The translations under genes and the position numbers were made by a program. The notes beneath the pieces were generated by a model, which was not told the DNA's origin, did not search any database, and saw only the letters and a program-made list of their open reading frames with translations. This document shows positions 18,622 through 28,091 of a DNA stretch of 64,000 bases, piece by piece (the stretch's first letter is position 1; the number at the start of each line of letters is the position of its first letter). Source of the DNA: Chitinophagales bacterium (GTDB taxonomy: Bacteria; Bacteroidota; Bacteroidia; Chitinophagales; Chitinophagaceae); the NCBI GenBank assembly GCA_013298665.1, contig JAAFIK010000013.1:1-64000 (forward strand). Reading direction: 5' to 3'.

Positions 18622-19026
18622 TTACTCCACGGGTTTTACTGAGCGGATCAGGATCAGTTCGGGGCCATCGCCGCCGCCCATCATCTTGTACCGGTTACCC
18701 GTCTTTTTGTATTCTATGTTTACAAGTACTGGTTTACCCGCTTTATCGAACATGGACGACTCTTCAAAAAGTTCAGTATTCTCGCGTTGCATTTTATACA
18801 CTACCCCGTCAATCTTTACCATGCAGCCCAGCCCGTCTGCAGCTACATTACCTTCGCAATAAAACTCCCCCCTGCCGGTAGTATAACCATCTGCATTAGC
18901 AGCCGGTGTTGTAATCACCGTATCACGGGATTTGGCAGACTTAGTACTTTTATTGTCGGCCGCGGGGGTAGTGCAGGAAAAAAAGATGATGGTTGTAGCC
19001 ATCGCTGTTAAAAATTGTTGCTTCAT
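18622..19026 (-). CDS. Hypothetical lipoprotein
   Basis: 134 residues with lipobox (IIFFSC, Cys 18) followed by a Ser/Thr/Ala-rich linker. The mature domain contains two or more cysteines (GEFYCEGNVAADGLGCMVKIDG) and a glycine-rich segment MMGGGDGPELILI. I do not recognise the family. It stands alone on the minus strand between two intergenic regions. Confidence 0.6.
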   Translation of the reverse strand: MKQQFLTAMATTIIFFSCTTPAADNKSTKSAKSRDTVITTPAANADGYTTGRGEFYCEGNVAADGLGCMVKIDGVVYKMQRENTELFEESSMFDKAGKPVLVNIEYKKTGNRYKMMGGGDGPELILIRSVKPVE

Positions 19027-19499
19027 CTTGTTAGAATTTAAAGCGGCAAGATAAGGAATTGTAACAGGATGATGAGTAACAAGTAGCAGAATGGGGTATG
19101 CTTAGTCATACGTTTCAGGTCCAGCGATTGGGCGTGATAAGTCATGTTTTACAGGAGAATGTTTTTTTTCGGATTGGGGGCATTGTTTTAGCAGATATAA
19201 TCCTCCCGAAACCCTTCCCCTCCGGTCACTAAACGATCAATTATGCCGACACTACCGGGTAGTAAGTGGTGACACCGTTCCTGACTGGTTATCGCAAACG
19301 ATCAATGGCAGGACAGCGCCTGTGGCTCCATGATCAACTTTAAGCACTCAATTTTATCCCGGTACCAGGTACTGTTCCGCTCTTCATTCCCGCTACTTCT
19401 TATCCTGCTTCTTATAAAAAAATCCGCCTGCATACTGCAGACGGATCTCTTTTATAAAGTGAATGCATTGATATCAGCATTGCATTCCCGAAACCGGCA
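19027..19499. other. 473-nt intergenic region upstream of a lipoprotein gene and downstream of groEL
   Basis: Holds the groEL terminator (19413-19448). An 11-nt sequence AAACGATCAAT occurs twice (about 19231 and 19296). A plus-strand frame without an ATG is open from about 19180 to a TGA near 19335 and encodes YRVVSGDTVPDWL, but I cannot tie it to a family. No other feature seen. Confidence 0.4.
19413..19448 (-). terminator. Rho-independent terminator of groES-groEL
   Basis: On the minus strand GATCCGTCTGCA, a 3-nt loop, then TGCAGGCGGATT and a run of T residues. The stem is interrupted by one mismatch. It lies 52 nt after the groEL stop. Confidence 0.88.
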
Positions 19500-21134
19500 T
19501 TAGTAACCACCCATACCACCCATATCAGGAGCACCGTGGCTATGTGGCTCTTCTTTCTTAGGTTTGTCAGCAATCACACACTCTGTGGTGAGCATCATAC
19601 CTGCAATAGAAGCTGCATTTTCAAGTGCTACACGGGTAACCTTTGTAGGATCGATTACACCAGCCCTGAAAAGGTTCTCGTATTTTTCTGTACGGGCATT
19701 GAATCCGAAATCGGCTTCGCCCTCTTTGATTTTGTTGACAATTACACTACCTTCCAAACCAGCATTGGCAACAATTGTACGCAACGGCTCTTCAATGGCC
19801 CTGCGAATGATGGTGATACCCGTGGTTTCATCGTCATTGTCGCCGGTCATTTTAGCAATAGCAGCCGATGCACGGATATACGCGACCCCACCACCAGGTA
19901 CAATGCCTTCTTCAACAGCAGCCCTTGTAGCATGCAGTGCATCATCTACACGGTCTTTCTTTTCTTTCATCTCCAGTTCTGTAGCAGCACCTACATACAG
20001 TACAGCCACACCACCGCTGAGTTTAGCTAAGCGTTCCTGTAGTTTTTCACGATCATAATCGCTCGTGGTATTCTCTACCTGCGCCTTGATCTGGTTAACC
20101 CTTGCAGTGATATCGGCTTTCTTGCCTTTACCGCCTACGATGGTCGTATTGTCCTTATCAATGGTTACGCTTTCTGCTGTACCGAGGTAAGTGAGGTCGG
20201 CATTTTCGAGTTTGTACCCTTGTTCTTCGCTGATCACGATACCAGCAGTTAATACAGCCAGATCTTGGAGCATTTCTTTACGCCTGTCGCCAAAACCGGG
20301 GGCTTTAACCGCTGCAACCTTGATGGTGCCACGGAGCTTGTTCACCACGAGGGTTGCCAATGCTTCACCTTCAAGATCTTCAGAAATGATGAGGAGGGGA
20401 CGACCCGTCTGGGCTACTTTTTCGAGGATATGCAGGATATCCTTCATGGTAGAAATCTTCTTGTCGTAGATCAGGATGTATGGATTGCTGAGTTCAGCCT
20501 CCATTTTTTCGCTGTTGGTTACAAAATAAGGAGAAACATAACCACGGTCGAACTGCATACCTTCCACCACGTCAACCGTAGTATCGGTACCTTTTGCTTC
20601 TTCAACCGTAATAACGCCTTCTTTACCCACTTTCGCCATAGCTTCTGCAATAAGGGAGCCGATAGAAGCATCATTATTCGCAGAGATGGTAGCCACCTGC
20701 TGAATTTTTTTGCTGTCATTGCCCACCTGTTTGCTTTGCTTGGTGAGGTTTTCCACAACCGCAGTTACCGCTTTGTCAATACCACGCTTCAGATCCATCG
20801 GGTTGGCACCGGCGGCTACATTTCGCAGCCCTTCCGTAATGATGGATTGCGCAAGAACGGTAGCAGTGGTAGTACCATCACCAGCTACATCGGCTGTCTT
20901 GCTGGCCACTTCCTTTACCATTTGTGCCCCCATGTTTTCGATAGGATCTTCCAGTTCAATTTCTTTGGCCACTGTTACGCCATCCTTGGTTACGCTTGGC
21001 GCACCGAATTTTTTCTCAATCACCACATTACGCCCTTTAGGGCCAAGGGTTACTTTCACCGCATTGCTGAGGGTATCAACACCCTTTTTCATCTTATTTC
21101 TTGCTTCAATATCGAAGTAGATCATTTTTGCCAT
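19500..21134 (-). CDS. groEL: 60 kDa chaperonin GroEL
   Basis: Ring-forming ATP-dependent chaperonin that folds client proteins with GroES. 544 residues, full length. Family motifs are present: [29 protein letters not shown] (ATP site), [12 protein letters not shown], and a C-terminal GGMGGY tail. It follows groES by about 98 nt in the usual order. No CIRCE inverted repeat was found upstream of groES. Confidence 0.98.
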   Translation of the reverse strand: MAKMIYFDIEARNKMKKGVDTLSNAVKVTLGPKGRNVVIEKKFGAPSVTKDGVTVAKEIELEDPIENMGAQMVKEVASKTADVAGDGTTTATVLAQSIITEGLRNVAAGANPMDLKRGIDKAVTAVVENLTKQSKQVGNDSKKIQQVATISANNDASIGSLIAEAMAKVGKEGVITVEEAKGTDTTVDVVEGMQFDRGYVSPYFVTNSEKMEAELSNPYILIYDKKISTMKDILHILEKVAQTGRPLLIISEDLEGEALATLVVNKLRGTIKVAAVKAPGFGDRRKEMLQDLAVLTAGIVISEEQGYKLENADLTYLGTAESVTIDKDNTTIVGGKGKKADITARVNQIKAQVENTTSDYDREKLQERLAKLSGGVAVLYVGAATELEMKEKKDRVDDALHATRAAVEEGIVPGGGVAYIRASAAIAKMTGDNDDETTGITIIRRAIEEPLRTIVANAGLEGSVIVNKIKEGEADFGFNARTEKYENLFRAGVIDPTKVTRVALENAASIAGMMLTTECVIADKPKKEEPHSHGAPDMGGMGGY

Positions 21135-21232
21135 AATTATGATTTCCCTGTTGACCGGATCACGTCCGTTACCCGGGGAATACGGGTTTTAATACTTTAA
21201 ATGATGAATTACAGTTAAGAATTAAACGGTGC

Positions 21233-21514
21233 TTACACGATGGCGAGGATATCGCTTTCCCGCATAATCAGCAGGTCATCGCCCGCGATGGTGATTTCTG
21301 TACCGGCATATTTACCATACAATACGGTATCGCCTGGTTTTACAGTCATGGGTTCGTCCTTTTTACCGGGTCCGGCAGCGACTACAGTACCACGCTGGGG
21401 TTTCTCTTTAGCTGTATCCGGAATGATGATACCGCCCTTTGTCTTTTCTTCGGCGGCTGCAGCTTTTACAATCACCCTGTCGTGTAAGGGGGTAACTTCT
21501 ACCTTTTTAGCCAT
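21233..21514 (-). CDS. groES: 10 kDa co-chaperonin GroES
   Basis: 93 residues, cytoplasmic lid of the GroEL chamber. [17 protein letters not shown] at the N-terminus, then [20 protein letters not shown] (mobile loop) and [19 protein letters not shown]. It heads the groES-groEL operon. No perfect TANNTTTG box is visible just upstream, and no CIRCE element, so the control could be through an alternative sigma factor. Confidence 0.97.
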   Translation of the reverse strand: MAKKVEVTPLHDRVIVKAAAAEEKTKGGIIIPDTAKEKPQRGTVVAAGPGKKDEPMTVKPGDTVLYGKYAGTEITIAGDDLLIMRESDILAIV

Positions 21515-21814
21515 AGTTTATCGTTTTTGGTTTTGTTTATAAATTGTATTGACCATTGTCGCCGTTGCTGAACCAATTCCGTACCAAATCCCGAAAATGG
21601 CCTTGTTGGCAGTTTTTCTTGAAGACTTGTCAGTAACAGGTGCATTTTTGGCGGTTGCGGGCGCACAAAAGTGCATTTTTGTCACCCCGTGTGCCACCCG
21701 GCTGGGAATTGACTGCAAACGGAATGCACAACAGGATATGCGCATCAGCAGGAAGCATTCCCGTCTAAACAGTATAATCCGTACCTTTGCGCTCTTAAAA
21801 CAGATGAGGTACAG
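21515..21814. other. Intergenic region between divergent groES and nusB
   Basis: About 300 nt carrying divergent promoters. The nusB side has TACCTTTG at 21782-21789. Nothing else recognised; short open frames on the minus strand here show no protein-like features. Confidence 0.4.
21782..21789 (+). promoter_or_regulatory. -7 box TACCTTTG before nusB
   Basis: Perfect TANNTTTG box 25 nt before the nusB ATG at 21815. No matching TTG at 19-21 nt upstream. Confidence 0.38.
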
Positions 21815-22747
21815 ATGATCAGCAGAAGAAACATACGGGTAAAAGTGATGCAGGCACTTTACACCATTGAGCAGATGGGAGGTGAATCCAGGCCTGGAGA
21901 AGCCATGACCATCATGCGCAAGGGTATTGACCAGAGTCGCCAGTTGTTTACCTATTTAATTTTCTTTATCACCGAAGTGGCACGTTATGCTGAGGCAGAT
22001 GCCAGGCAAAAGGCATCTAAACACCTCCCTACGGCCAGCGATCTTTCCATCAACACCAAAATATCAGGCAATACCCTCTTGTGGAAGATATTGGAAGATA
22101 CAAGTTTTAAAGCCGCCGTACAGGAACGTAAACCAGAGCATATCCTTTCAGCAGACCTGGTAAAATCTATTTACCACGATCTTACATTATCTACCGAATA
22201 CGGGGAATACATCGCGCTGCAGGAGCGCCCGCAGAAGATGGAAAAAGATATTCTGGAATACATTTTCAGTAACCTGATGCTCCCCAACGAAAACTTCATC
22301 TCTCACCTCGAAGACAACTTTATCCACTGGGATGATGATGCCGAAATGATGAACCTCCTTGTGCTGAATTACCTGCAGAAAAATGCCAGCCCCGGTCTTG
22401 GCGAAATGGTAAGCAAAGAGAAGATGGATTTTGCAGAAACCCTGCTCCGGACAGTATTTGAGAAAATGGACTATACCCTCGAAATGATCAAACCCAAATT
22501 AAAGAACTGGGATTCGGAGCGCATTGCTGCGCTCGATATGATTCTCATGCAGATGGGGGTATGTGAATTTCTGTATTTTGAAACCATTCCCACACGCGTA
22601 ACAATTAATGAGTATATCGATCTGGCTAAGGCTTACAGTACACCCCAAAGCGGGCATTTTGTAAATGGCATCCTCGACAATATCCATAAAGAACTCATGG
22701 CCGCCAATAAAATTCATAAAAAAACATTTAAAAACAGTACCCTGTAA
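21815..22747 (+). CDS. nusB: Transcription antitermination factor NusB
   Basis: 310 residues; in Bacteroidota NusB has a long insert compared with about 140 residues in E. coli. The N-terminus ISRRNIRVKVMQALYTIEQ is the RNA-binding helix and the C-terminal part (WDSERIAALDMILMQMGVCEFLYFETIPTRVTINEYIDLAKAYSTPQ, here only cited in part) is the conserved NusB end. It works with NusE (S10) at boxA in rRNA antitermination. DUF1573, yajC and coaE follow on the same strand. Confidence 0.9.
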   Translation: MISRRNIRVKVMQALYTIEQMGGESRPGEAMTIMRKGIDQSRQLFTYLIFFITEVARYAEADARQKASKHLPTASDLSINTKISGNTLLWKILEDTSFKAAVQERKPEHILSADLVKSIYHDLTLSTEYGEYIALQERPQKMEKDILEYIFSNLMLPNENFISHLEDNFIHWDDDAEMMNLLVLNYLQKNASPGLGEMVSKEKMDFAETLLRTVFEKMDYTLEMIKPKLKNWDSERIAALDMILMQMGVCEFLYFETIPTRVTINEYIDLAKAYSTPQSGHFVNGILDNIHKELMAANKIHKKTFKNSTL

Positions 22748-22813
22748 CAGACCGTTTTCGTACCTCCCCGGCCAATTGTAATGGTCAGGGATTACGCAAT
22801 ACAAATTAAGTAA

Positions 22814-22821
22814 TACCTTTG
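22814..22821 (+). promoter_or_regulatory. -7 box TACCTTTG before the DUF1573 gene
   Basis: Perfect TANNTTTG box 10 nt before the first of four tandem in-frame ATG codons. It is a likely internal promoter downstream of nusB. Confidence 0.42.
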
Positions 22822-22831
22822 GTCAAATTTG

Positions 22832-23305
22832 ATGATGATGATGAAAAAGACGCTCAGTTTATTTACGCTTACCATCCTTTTGCTTTCCTGCAAAGACAGG
22901 AAGAACCAGCACAGTATCAGTGGTGATGTACAGAGCAACAATGTCTCCCAGGTAAAGAATGAAGTACCCCCACAGATAAAGGATACCACTACGGTAGAAC
23001 TGATTGATTCCGTGTATAACTTTGGCACCATCAAGGAGGGACAAAAGGTAGAGTACAGTTTCCGCTTCAAAAACACGGGTAACAATCCATTGGTGATTAC
23101 CAATGCAGTAGCAAGTTGTGGCTGTACGGTACCTGAGAAACCAGAACAGCCGATAAAGACAGGCGAGATCGGGTATATCAAAGTAGTGTTCAATAGCAAG
23201 GGTAAAGTGGGAGAAAACCACAAAAATATTACCGTCAGCTCTAATGCCTACCCTCCGTTTAAAGACCTGCAACTTACCGGAACGGTAACCAAAGCAGAGG
23301 AATAA
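22832..23305 (+). CDS. DUF1573 lipoprotein
   Basis: About 157 residues. A signal peptide with lipobox (LTILLLSC) is followed by a linker and a DUF1573 Ig-like domain: FNFGTIKEG-type strand (VYNFGTIKEGQKVEYSFRF) and ASCGCTVPEKP, the conserved Cys-Gly-Cys of the family. Probably anchored in the periplasm. Four consecutive in-frame ATG codons (22832, 22835, 22838 and 22841) begin the frame, with a TTG at 22829, so the exact start is open. It is followed after 38 nt by yajC, and the pair is often seen together in Bacteroidota. Confidence 0.82.
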   Translation: MMMMKKTLSLFTLTILLLSCKDRKNQHSISGDVQSNNVSQVKNEVPPQIKDTTTVELIDSVYNFGTIKEGQKVEYSFRFKNTGNNPLVITNAVASCGCTVPEKPEQPIKTGEIGYIKVVFNSKGKVGENHKNITVSSNAYPPFKDLQLTGTVTKAEE

Positions 23306-23343
23306 AATACATTATCACATACAAACAATAAATCAGGTAACAC

Positions 23344-23691
23344 ATGGAATTTTTAAGTATTTTTTTGATGCAGCCGAGTGGAGGCGCACAGGGCGGTGGA
23401 AGCAACTTTACCCTCATTTTTATGATGGGGATGATTGTGGTGTTTTATTTCTTTATGATTCGCCCGCAATCAAAAAAGGCAAAAAAGCAGAAAGAGTTTA
23501 TCAATAATATGCAGAAGGGAGACAAGATTGTTACCATTGCCGGCATCCATGGCGTAATCAATAAAGTGAATGAAGATGGTACGCTCATGATCGAAGTATC
23601 GCCCGGAAGCTATATCAAGATCGAACGCAGCTCGATCAGCATGGAGTGGACGGACAATGTGAACAAGACGGCCACCACCCCTGCAAAATAA
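23344..23691 (+). CDS. yajC: Preprotein translocase subunit YajC
   Basis: 115 residues. One membrane helix (FTLIFMMGMIVVFYFFMIRPQ) followed by the conserved basic IRPQSKKAKKQKEF and a small beta domain (GDKIVTIAGIHGVINKV). It associates with SecDF at the inner membrane. It ends 22 nt before a terminator hairpin. Confidence 0.93.
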   Translation: MEFLSIFLMQPSGGAQGGGSNFTLIFMMGMIVVFYFFMIRPQSKKAKKQKEFINNMQKGDKIVTIAGIHGVINKVNEDGTLMIEVSPGSYIKIERSSISMEWTDNVNKTATTPAK

Positions 23692-23713
23692 GTAACGATT
23701 GCCTGTCGTATCG

Positions 23714-23742
23714 AGAGGAGCCACTGCGGTTCCTCTTTTTTT
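23714..23742 (+). terminator. Rho-independent terminator after yajC
   Basis: GAGGAGCC, short loop, GGTTCCTC (with one G-T pair) followed by TTTTTTT. Confidence 0.75.
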
Positions 23743-23783
23743 GTACCTCACTTAGCTTTATCTTCATGGTATAAAAGAACCAC

Positions 23784-24377
23784 ATGCTCAAAATAGGAAT
23801 CACCGGTGGCATCGGTAGTGGCAAGAGTACTGTTGCAAAAGTATTTGCGGTGCTGGGCATTGCAGTTTATTATGCTGATGCAGCCGCCAAAGCGCTTATG
23901 AATACAGATGAAGCCTTAAAGGCGGCGCTGATCAAGGCTTTTGGTGCTGCACTGTATGCGGATGGACAACTCAATCGCGCATTGCTGGCTTCAATGGTGT
24001 TTAACCAGCCCGAGCAACTCCGGTTGCTCAACAGCCTTACCCATCCTGCCACCATTGCCGATGCAACCGCTTGGATGAGCAGGCAGCAGGGGCTTTATGC
24101 CCTTAAAGAAGCTGCATTGATTTTTGAAAGCGGTTCACAGGAAGGACTTGATTATGTAATCGGGGTATACGCCCCTGCCTCACTTCGGCTGCAACGCGTG
24201 ATGCAACGCGATGGCAGCAGCCGGGAACAGGTACAGTCCCGTATGCAGCAGCAGATTGATGAAAACATCAAAATGCGGCTCTGCGATTTTGTGATTGTCA
24301 ACGATGATATGACACCCGTAATACCTCAGGTACTGGCCATCCATTCACGGCTGGCCCGGGAAGCGGCTGCACAATAA
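23784..24377 (+). CDS. coaE: Dephospho-CoA kinase
   Basis: Last step of coenzyme A synthesis: phosphorylates the 3' hydroxyl of dephospho-CoA. 197 residues with P-loop GITGGIGSGKST at residues 5-16, YYADAAAK and the lid region typical of CoaE. It starts after the yajC terminator, and its 3' end is 13 nt from the convergent speA gene. Confidence 0.93.
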   Translation: MLKIGITGGIGSGKSTVAKVFAVLGIAVYYADAAAKALMNTDEALKAALIKAFGAALYADGQLNRALLASMVFNQPEQLRLLNSLTHPATIADATAWMSRQQGLYALKEAALIFESGSQEGLDYVIGVYAPASLRLQRVMQRDGSSREQVQSRMQQQIDENIKMRLCDFVIVNDDMTPVIPQVLAIHSRLAREAAAQ

Positions 24378-24390
24378 ATTTATCCTGTCA

Positions 24391-25806
24391 TCAGTACCCC
24401 AATATCTTCAGCATACTCTGTGCGGTCTGTTCCCGCGCATGGAGCCAGTCCACCAGTTTACCACTGCGGTCGTGACCCACAATAACGTGCTTGGGTGAAG
24501 GGATCAGGCAGTGCTTGATACCACCGTAGCCACTGATCTGGTCCTGGTAAGCACCCGTATGAAAGAAGCCCACATAAAGAGGTTCTCCTTCACCGCATTT
24601 GGGCAGGAATACCTCATTGATATGTTCTTCGCTATCGTAATAATCATGGCTGTCGCAGGTAATACCACCAAGCACCACCCGTTGGTATTCTTCCTCCCAT
24701 TTATTGATGGGCAGCATCAGGAATTTTTCGCCAATACCCCAGGTATCAGGCAATGTGGTGATGAATGAGGAATCGATCATGTACCATATCTCACGGTCAT
24801 TCTGCTCCTTCTGACCAATGACGCTGTAGATATGTGCCATGCTCTCGCCAACGGTATAACTCCCAAACTCCGTAAAGATATTGGGCATGGGAACCTTACT
24901 TCGTTTACAGGCCTGTTTGATATTGCGCACGATTTCATTGATCATGAACTGGTAATCGTACTCAAAACCCAAAGAGTGTTTGATGGGAAAGCCCCCGCCG
25001 ATATTGATAGAATCAAGCTCGGGGCAAATTTTTTTCAACTGGCAATAAAGGTTGATCACTTTATTCAGCTCACTCCAGTAATAGATATCGTCTTTAATGC
25101 CCTTATTCAGGAAGATGTGCAGCATCTTGAGCTGGAAACGATGTTCGTTGCCCTCAATTTTATCAACATAAAATTCGAGGATATCCTTTGCACGTATGCC
25201 GAGACGGGAAGTGTAAAACGGGAAATTGGGTTCTTCCTCTGCCGCCACACGAATACCAAGGTTGAACGGTACTTTAACAGATTTGATATAAGCCCGGAGT
25301 TCGTCTTTATTATCAAGAATGGGTATCACATTTTTAAACCCGCTGTTGAGCAGTCCGGCGATACGGCTGGTGTAGGCCTTCTGCTTGTAGCCGTTACAGA
25401 TGATATAGGTTTCCTTGTTGATTTTTTTCTTCGCATACAGCTTTTTGATGATCTCTATATCATACGCAAAGGAAGTTTCGAGATGTATATCATGCTTGAT
25501 CGCTTCCTCCACGATATAGGAGAAATGCGAACTCTTTGTGCAATAACAGTAATGGTATTTGCCTTCGTACTTGTGTTTTTTAAACGCATTGGCAAACATG
25601 GTCTTTGCCTTGTTGATCTGATTGCCGATTTTGGGCAGGTAAGTAAGTTTGAGCGGCGTGCCATACTTGTCGATCAGTGCTTTTACGTCAAGGCCGTTAT
25701 ACTGAAGATACCCATCCTTTACATTAAAATCTTCCTGCGGAAAGTTAAATGTCTGATGAACGAGTTCAGTGTAACTATTGTTCATCAATGTCTGTGATCT
25801 GTGCAT
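24391..25806 (-). CDS. speA: Arginine decarboxylase (alanine-racemase fold, PLP)
   Basis: Converts arginine to agmatine for polyamine synthesis. 471 residues, the compact Bacteroidota form. The PLP lysine is expected in YHYCYCTKSSHF (about residue 90). LETSFAYDIEII, IGGGFPIKHS (phosphate-binding glycines), TEFGSYTVGES and the late CDSHDYY (cysteine and aspartate of the second subunit site) follow in the usual order. Start: ATG at 25806, 16 nt after a TACATTTG box; the in-frame ATG at 25785 (MNNSYTEL) is an alternative. Confidence 0.88.
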   Translation of the reverse strand: MHRSQTLMNNSYTELVHQTFNFPQEDFNVKDGYLQYNGLDVKALIDKYGTPLKLTYLPKIGNQINKAKTMFANAFKKHKYEGKYHYCYCTKSSHFSYIVEEAIKHDIHLETSFAYDIEIIKKLYAKKKINKETYIICNGYKQKAYTSRIAGLLNSGFKNVIPILDNKDELRAYIKSVKVPFNLGIRVAAEEEPNFPFYTSRLGIRAKDILEFYVDKIEGNEHRFQLKMLHIFLNKGIKDDIYYWSELNKVINLYCQLKKICPELDSINIGGGFPIKHSLGFEYDYQFMINEIVRNIKQACKRSKVPMPNIFTEFGSYTVGESMAHIYSVIGQKEQNDREIWYMIDSSFITTLPDTWGIGEKFLMLPINKWEEEYQRVVLGGITCDSHDYYDSEEHINEVFLPKCGEGEPLYVGFFHTGAYQDQISGYGGIKHCLIPSPKHVIVGHDRSGKLVDWLHAREQTAQSMLKILGY

Positions 25807-25822
25807 GGTTTAAAAATATGTG

Positions 25823-25830
25823 CAAATGTA
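25823..25830 (-). promoter_or_regulatory. -7 box TACATTTG before speA
   Basis: On the minus strand TACATTTG (25830-25823) ends 16 nt before the ATG at 25806. A terminator for rplT lies immediately upstream, consistent with a new transcription unit. Confidence 0.42.
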
Positions 25831-25842
25831 ACCGATTGACAT

Positions 25843-25873
25843 AAAAAACCGGGTGAGAAATTTTCACACCCGG
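25843..25873 (-). terminator. Rho-independent terminator of rpmI-rplT
   Basis: Minus strand: CCGGGTG, an 11-nt loop, CACCCGG, then TTTTTT. It separates rplT from speA. Confidence 0.87.
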
Positions 25874-25897
25874 CGTTAAAGCATTACTGGCTAACGG

Positions 25898-26242
25898 CTA
25901 TTTTACCGAATTTATCAGGGTTTTGAACGTTTCAGGATTGTTCATGGCCATATCTGCCAGTACCTTCCTGTTGAGTTCGATATTTTTGCCCGCGAGTTTG
26001 TGGATGAATTCGCTGTAAGTCATTCCTTCTTCGCGAACAGCAGCGTTGATACGCGCAATCCAAAGCTGGCGGTATTCGCGTTTTTTGTTCTTACGGCCTA
26101 CATAAGCGTACGTAAGCCCTTTTTCCATAACGTTTTTAGCTACGGTATATACATTTTTACGCTTACCATAGTAGCCTTTCGCGGCTTTTAATATCCTTTT
26201 TCTGCGTGCCCTCGAAGCAACTGCATTTACTGAACGTGGCAT
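25898..26242 (-). CDS. rplT: 50S ribosomal protein L20
   Basis: 114 residues, full length. [28 protein letters not shown] and the [18 protein letters not shown] segment are diagnostic (parts cited). An early 50S assembly protein that in several bacteria represses its own operon. It follows rpmI by 55 nt and ends before a terminator. Confidence 0.97.
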   Translation of the reverse strand: MPRSVNAVASRARRKRILKAAKGYYGKRKNVYTVAKNVMEKGLTYAYVGRKNKKREYRQLWIARINAAVREEGMTYSEFIHKLAGKNIELNRKVLADMAMNNPETFKTLINSVK

Positions 26243-26297
26243 ATTTAATTCGTTTAAAGTTGTTGAAAATGGTACTGCTGTACCGGTTAAACCTGGC

Positions 26298-26495
26298 TTA
26301 TTTCAGCCTGAGCAGACGGCGTACAAAATGCATCTGCGACGTGTGAACGAGACCGTCTTTGGCCATGAAACGCTTGCGCTTGGTTGACTTTTTGGTGAGG
26401 ATGTGCCTTTTGAAAGGCTTCTGGTAAGTGATCAAACCCGTGCCGGTTACTTTGAACCTTTTCTTGGCACTGGAGTTTGTTTTAACTTTTGGCAT
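26298..26495 (-). CDS. rpmI: 50S ribosomal protein L35
   Basis: 65 residues: [20 protein letters not shown] and a basic C-terminal half ([13 protein letters not shown]). It heads a two-gene rpmI-rplT unit. The usual upstream partner infC is not adjacent; a divergent gene begins instead. The 100-nt leader has a GC-rich hairpin that may be a regulatory site. Confidence 0.96.
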   Translation of the reverse strand: MPKVKTNSSAKKRFKVTGTGLITYQKPFKRHILTKKSTKRKRFMAKDGLVHTSQMHFVRRLLRLK

Positions 26496-26529
26496 GTTAA
26501 ACTGTATATTATCGTTACTCCCTGCTGGC

Positions 26530-26548
26530 GTCCCCGGACGGCCGGGGC
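26530..26548 (-). promoter_or_regulatory. GC-rich hairpin in the rpmI leader
   Basis: A perfect 6-bp stem CCCCGG/CCGGGG with a 4-nt loop (26532-26547) in the 5' leader of rpmI-rplT, about 35 nt before the start codon. Candidate ribosomal-protein (L20) autoregulatory element. There is no U-run, so it is not a plain terminator. Confidence 0.35.
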
Positions 26549-26604
26549 CCTTGTTGAGCCTTGTGGGAAATAGTCCTGGTCAGCATTTCTACTTTTCAGG
26601 GCGG

Positions 26605-26612
26605 CAAAGGTA
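26605..26612 (-). promoter_or_regulatory. -7 box TACCTTTG for rpmI-rplT
   Basis: TACCTTTG on the minus strand (26612-26605), about 110 nt before the rpmI ATG, so the mRNA has a leader of roughly 100 nt. Confidence 0.45.
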
Positions 26613-26687
26613 GGGATTTTTAACAGAAAAAGCACTTTTTTTGTAAATTCCAACTCGCGTAGCTGCGAAAATACCACAATAATAGTA

Positions 26688-26718
26688 TTGCTGAACGTAT
26701 CCCCATTGTGTATCTTTC
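26688..26718 (+). promoter_or_regulatory. Promoter of the OmpA-family gene
   Basis: TTG at 26688-26690, 20 nt, then TATCTTTC (one mismatch to TANNTTTG) at 26711-26718. The ATG is at 26737, giving a leader of about 15 nt. Confidence 0.45.
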
Positions 26719-26736
26719 CGGCTGAAAAAATATACA

Positions 26737-28050
26737 ATGAAACGTTTCCTCATTTTATTGCTCGCGGCAGGCATTTCCTCTAGCGCTGCTGCTCAGTTCG
26801 GCAACCTCCTCAATCGTGCCAAACAAAAAGCCAACGACAAGGTGAACCAGAAGATTGATCAGAAATTAGACAAGGCCGCCGACAAGGTGGTTAACGGCGC
26901 TGATGATGCCGTAAGCGGTAAATCAAAACCCGGGAATAATAATGGCAATGGCAACGGTAATAATGGTGGAAATGAAACAGAGGCGATGGGCAAAGGCAGC
27001 ACCCCTACCCTAAAGAGCTATAGCAAATTTGATTTTGTACCGGGCGAAAAGATCATTGCCGCAGAAGATTTCAGCCAGGATAATGTGGGTGATTTCCCCG
27101 ACAAATGGAATACCAATGCTTCCGGAGAAATCAGGACAATTGAAGGAACACCTGGCAAATGGCTGGCGCTTACCAAACCGGGCGTATATTATCCTGAGTT
27201 TATCAACAACCTCCCCGATAACTTTACCGTTGAGTTTGACGCGGCTTCCAGTTCCGACTACAGCTTTTATTCTGCCTGGTTGCTCACCGGGATCGCTAAA
27301 GCAAGTGATGCCAAATCTATTTTTGGCACCTGGGCGGCTTTTCGCGGCGGACGTGAAGGTATTGGTATCAAGATTCACCCCCAGAGTGCAGAAACCAACA
27401 AAAACATGGGAATGTATGAATATCAGGTATATGAGAAAGGGGAAGAAACCATGAAATCGGCAGGTGGCCAAACAAGTTTCACCAATACTAAAAAGATTGC
27501 ACACATATCCATCTGGCGGCAGAAGTCGAGGATCAGGGTATATGTAAACCAGGAAAAAATTATCGACCTGCCGCGTGCACTGAATGGCAGTTATAACAAG
27601 ATTGTTTTTGCCCCTGATTATGCTTACCATAAAGACGTTGATGTACTATACATCAGCAACCTTCGGGTGGCCGTGGGCGCACCTGACACCAGGAACAAAC
27701 TCATCACTGAAGGTAAATTTGTAACCCACGGTATCCATTTTGATGTAAACAGTGCCAACATCAAACCCGAGAGTTACGGTGCGGTAAAGGATATTGCTAA
27801 CGTACTGAATGAAAACGCAGATGTACGGGTAAAAATCGTGGGACATACCGATGCGGATGGAGACGATAAGGCCAATATGGATTTGTCGAAGAAAAGAGCA
27901 GATGCCGTAAAAGTATTGCTGACAAAGGAGTTTGGCATTGATGCCGGGCGCATGGAAACTGATGGCAAAGGCGAAACCCAGCCTACCGATAAAAATACCA
28001 GCGCTGAAGGCAAGGCCAACAACCGCAGGGTGGAATTTATTAAATTATAG
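26737..28050 (+). CDS. OmpA-family outer membrane/peptidoglycan-binding protein
   Basis: 437 residues. Signal peptide (MKRFLILLLAAGISSSAAAQ), a Lys/Asp-rich helix, an Asn/Gly-rich linker, then a jelly-roll-like middle domain (about 110-310; ENFTVEFDAASSSDYS-type strands) and a C-terminal OmpA domain from about 325. The OmpA domain carries IHFDVNSANIKPESYGA, KIVGHTDADGD and NRRVEFIKL, which bind diaminopimelate of peptidoglycan. No beta-barrel is obvious, so it probably tethers the outer membrane or is periplasmic. It is followed by a strong terminator. Confidence 0.85.
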   Translation: MKRFLILLLAAGISSSAAAQFGNLLNRAKQKANDKVNQKIDQKLDKAADKVVNGADDAVSGKSKPGNNNGNGNGNNGGNETEAMGKGSTPTLKSYSKFDFVPGEKIIAAEDFSQDNVGDFPDKWNTNASGEIRTIEGTPGKWLALTKPGVYYPEFINNLPDNFTVEFDAASSSDYSFYSAWLLTGIAKASDAKSIFGTWAAFRGGREGIGIKIHPQSAETNKNMGMYEYQVYEKGEETMKSAGGQTSFTNTKKIAHISIWRQKSRIRVYVNQEKIIDLPRALNGSYNKIVFAPDYAYHKDVDVLYISNLRVAVGAPDTRNKLITEGKFVTHGIHFDVNSANIKPESYGAVKDIANVLNENADVRVKIVGHTDADGDDKANMDLSKKRADAVKVLLTKEFGIDAGRMETDGKGETQPTDKNTSAEGKANNRRVEFIKL

Positions 28051-28091
28051 CCCGGACAGGAACCGTCCGTTAACCGATAATCTCATTTTTA

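Noticed and set aside
19180..19337. LysM-like stretch YRVVSGDT in the gap before groEL
   Set aside because: Only eight residues resemble LysM; the following residues do not, and no start codon is present.
21233..21560. CIRCE element (HrcA site) for groES
   Set aside because: No TTAGCACTC-N9-GAGTGCTAA repeat upstream of groES.
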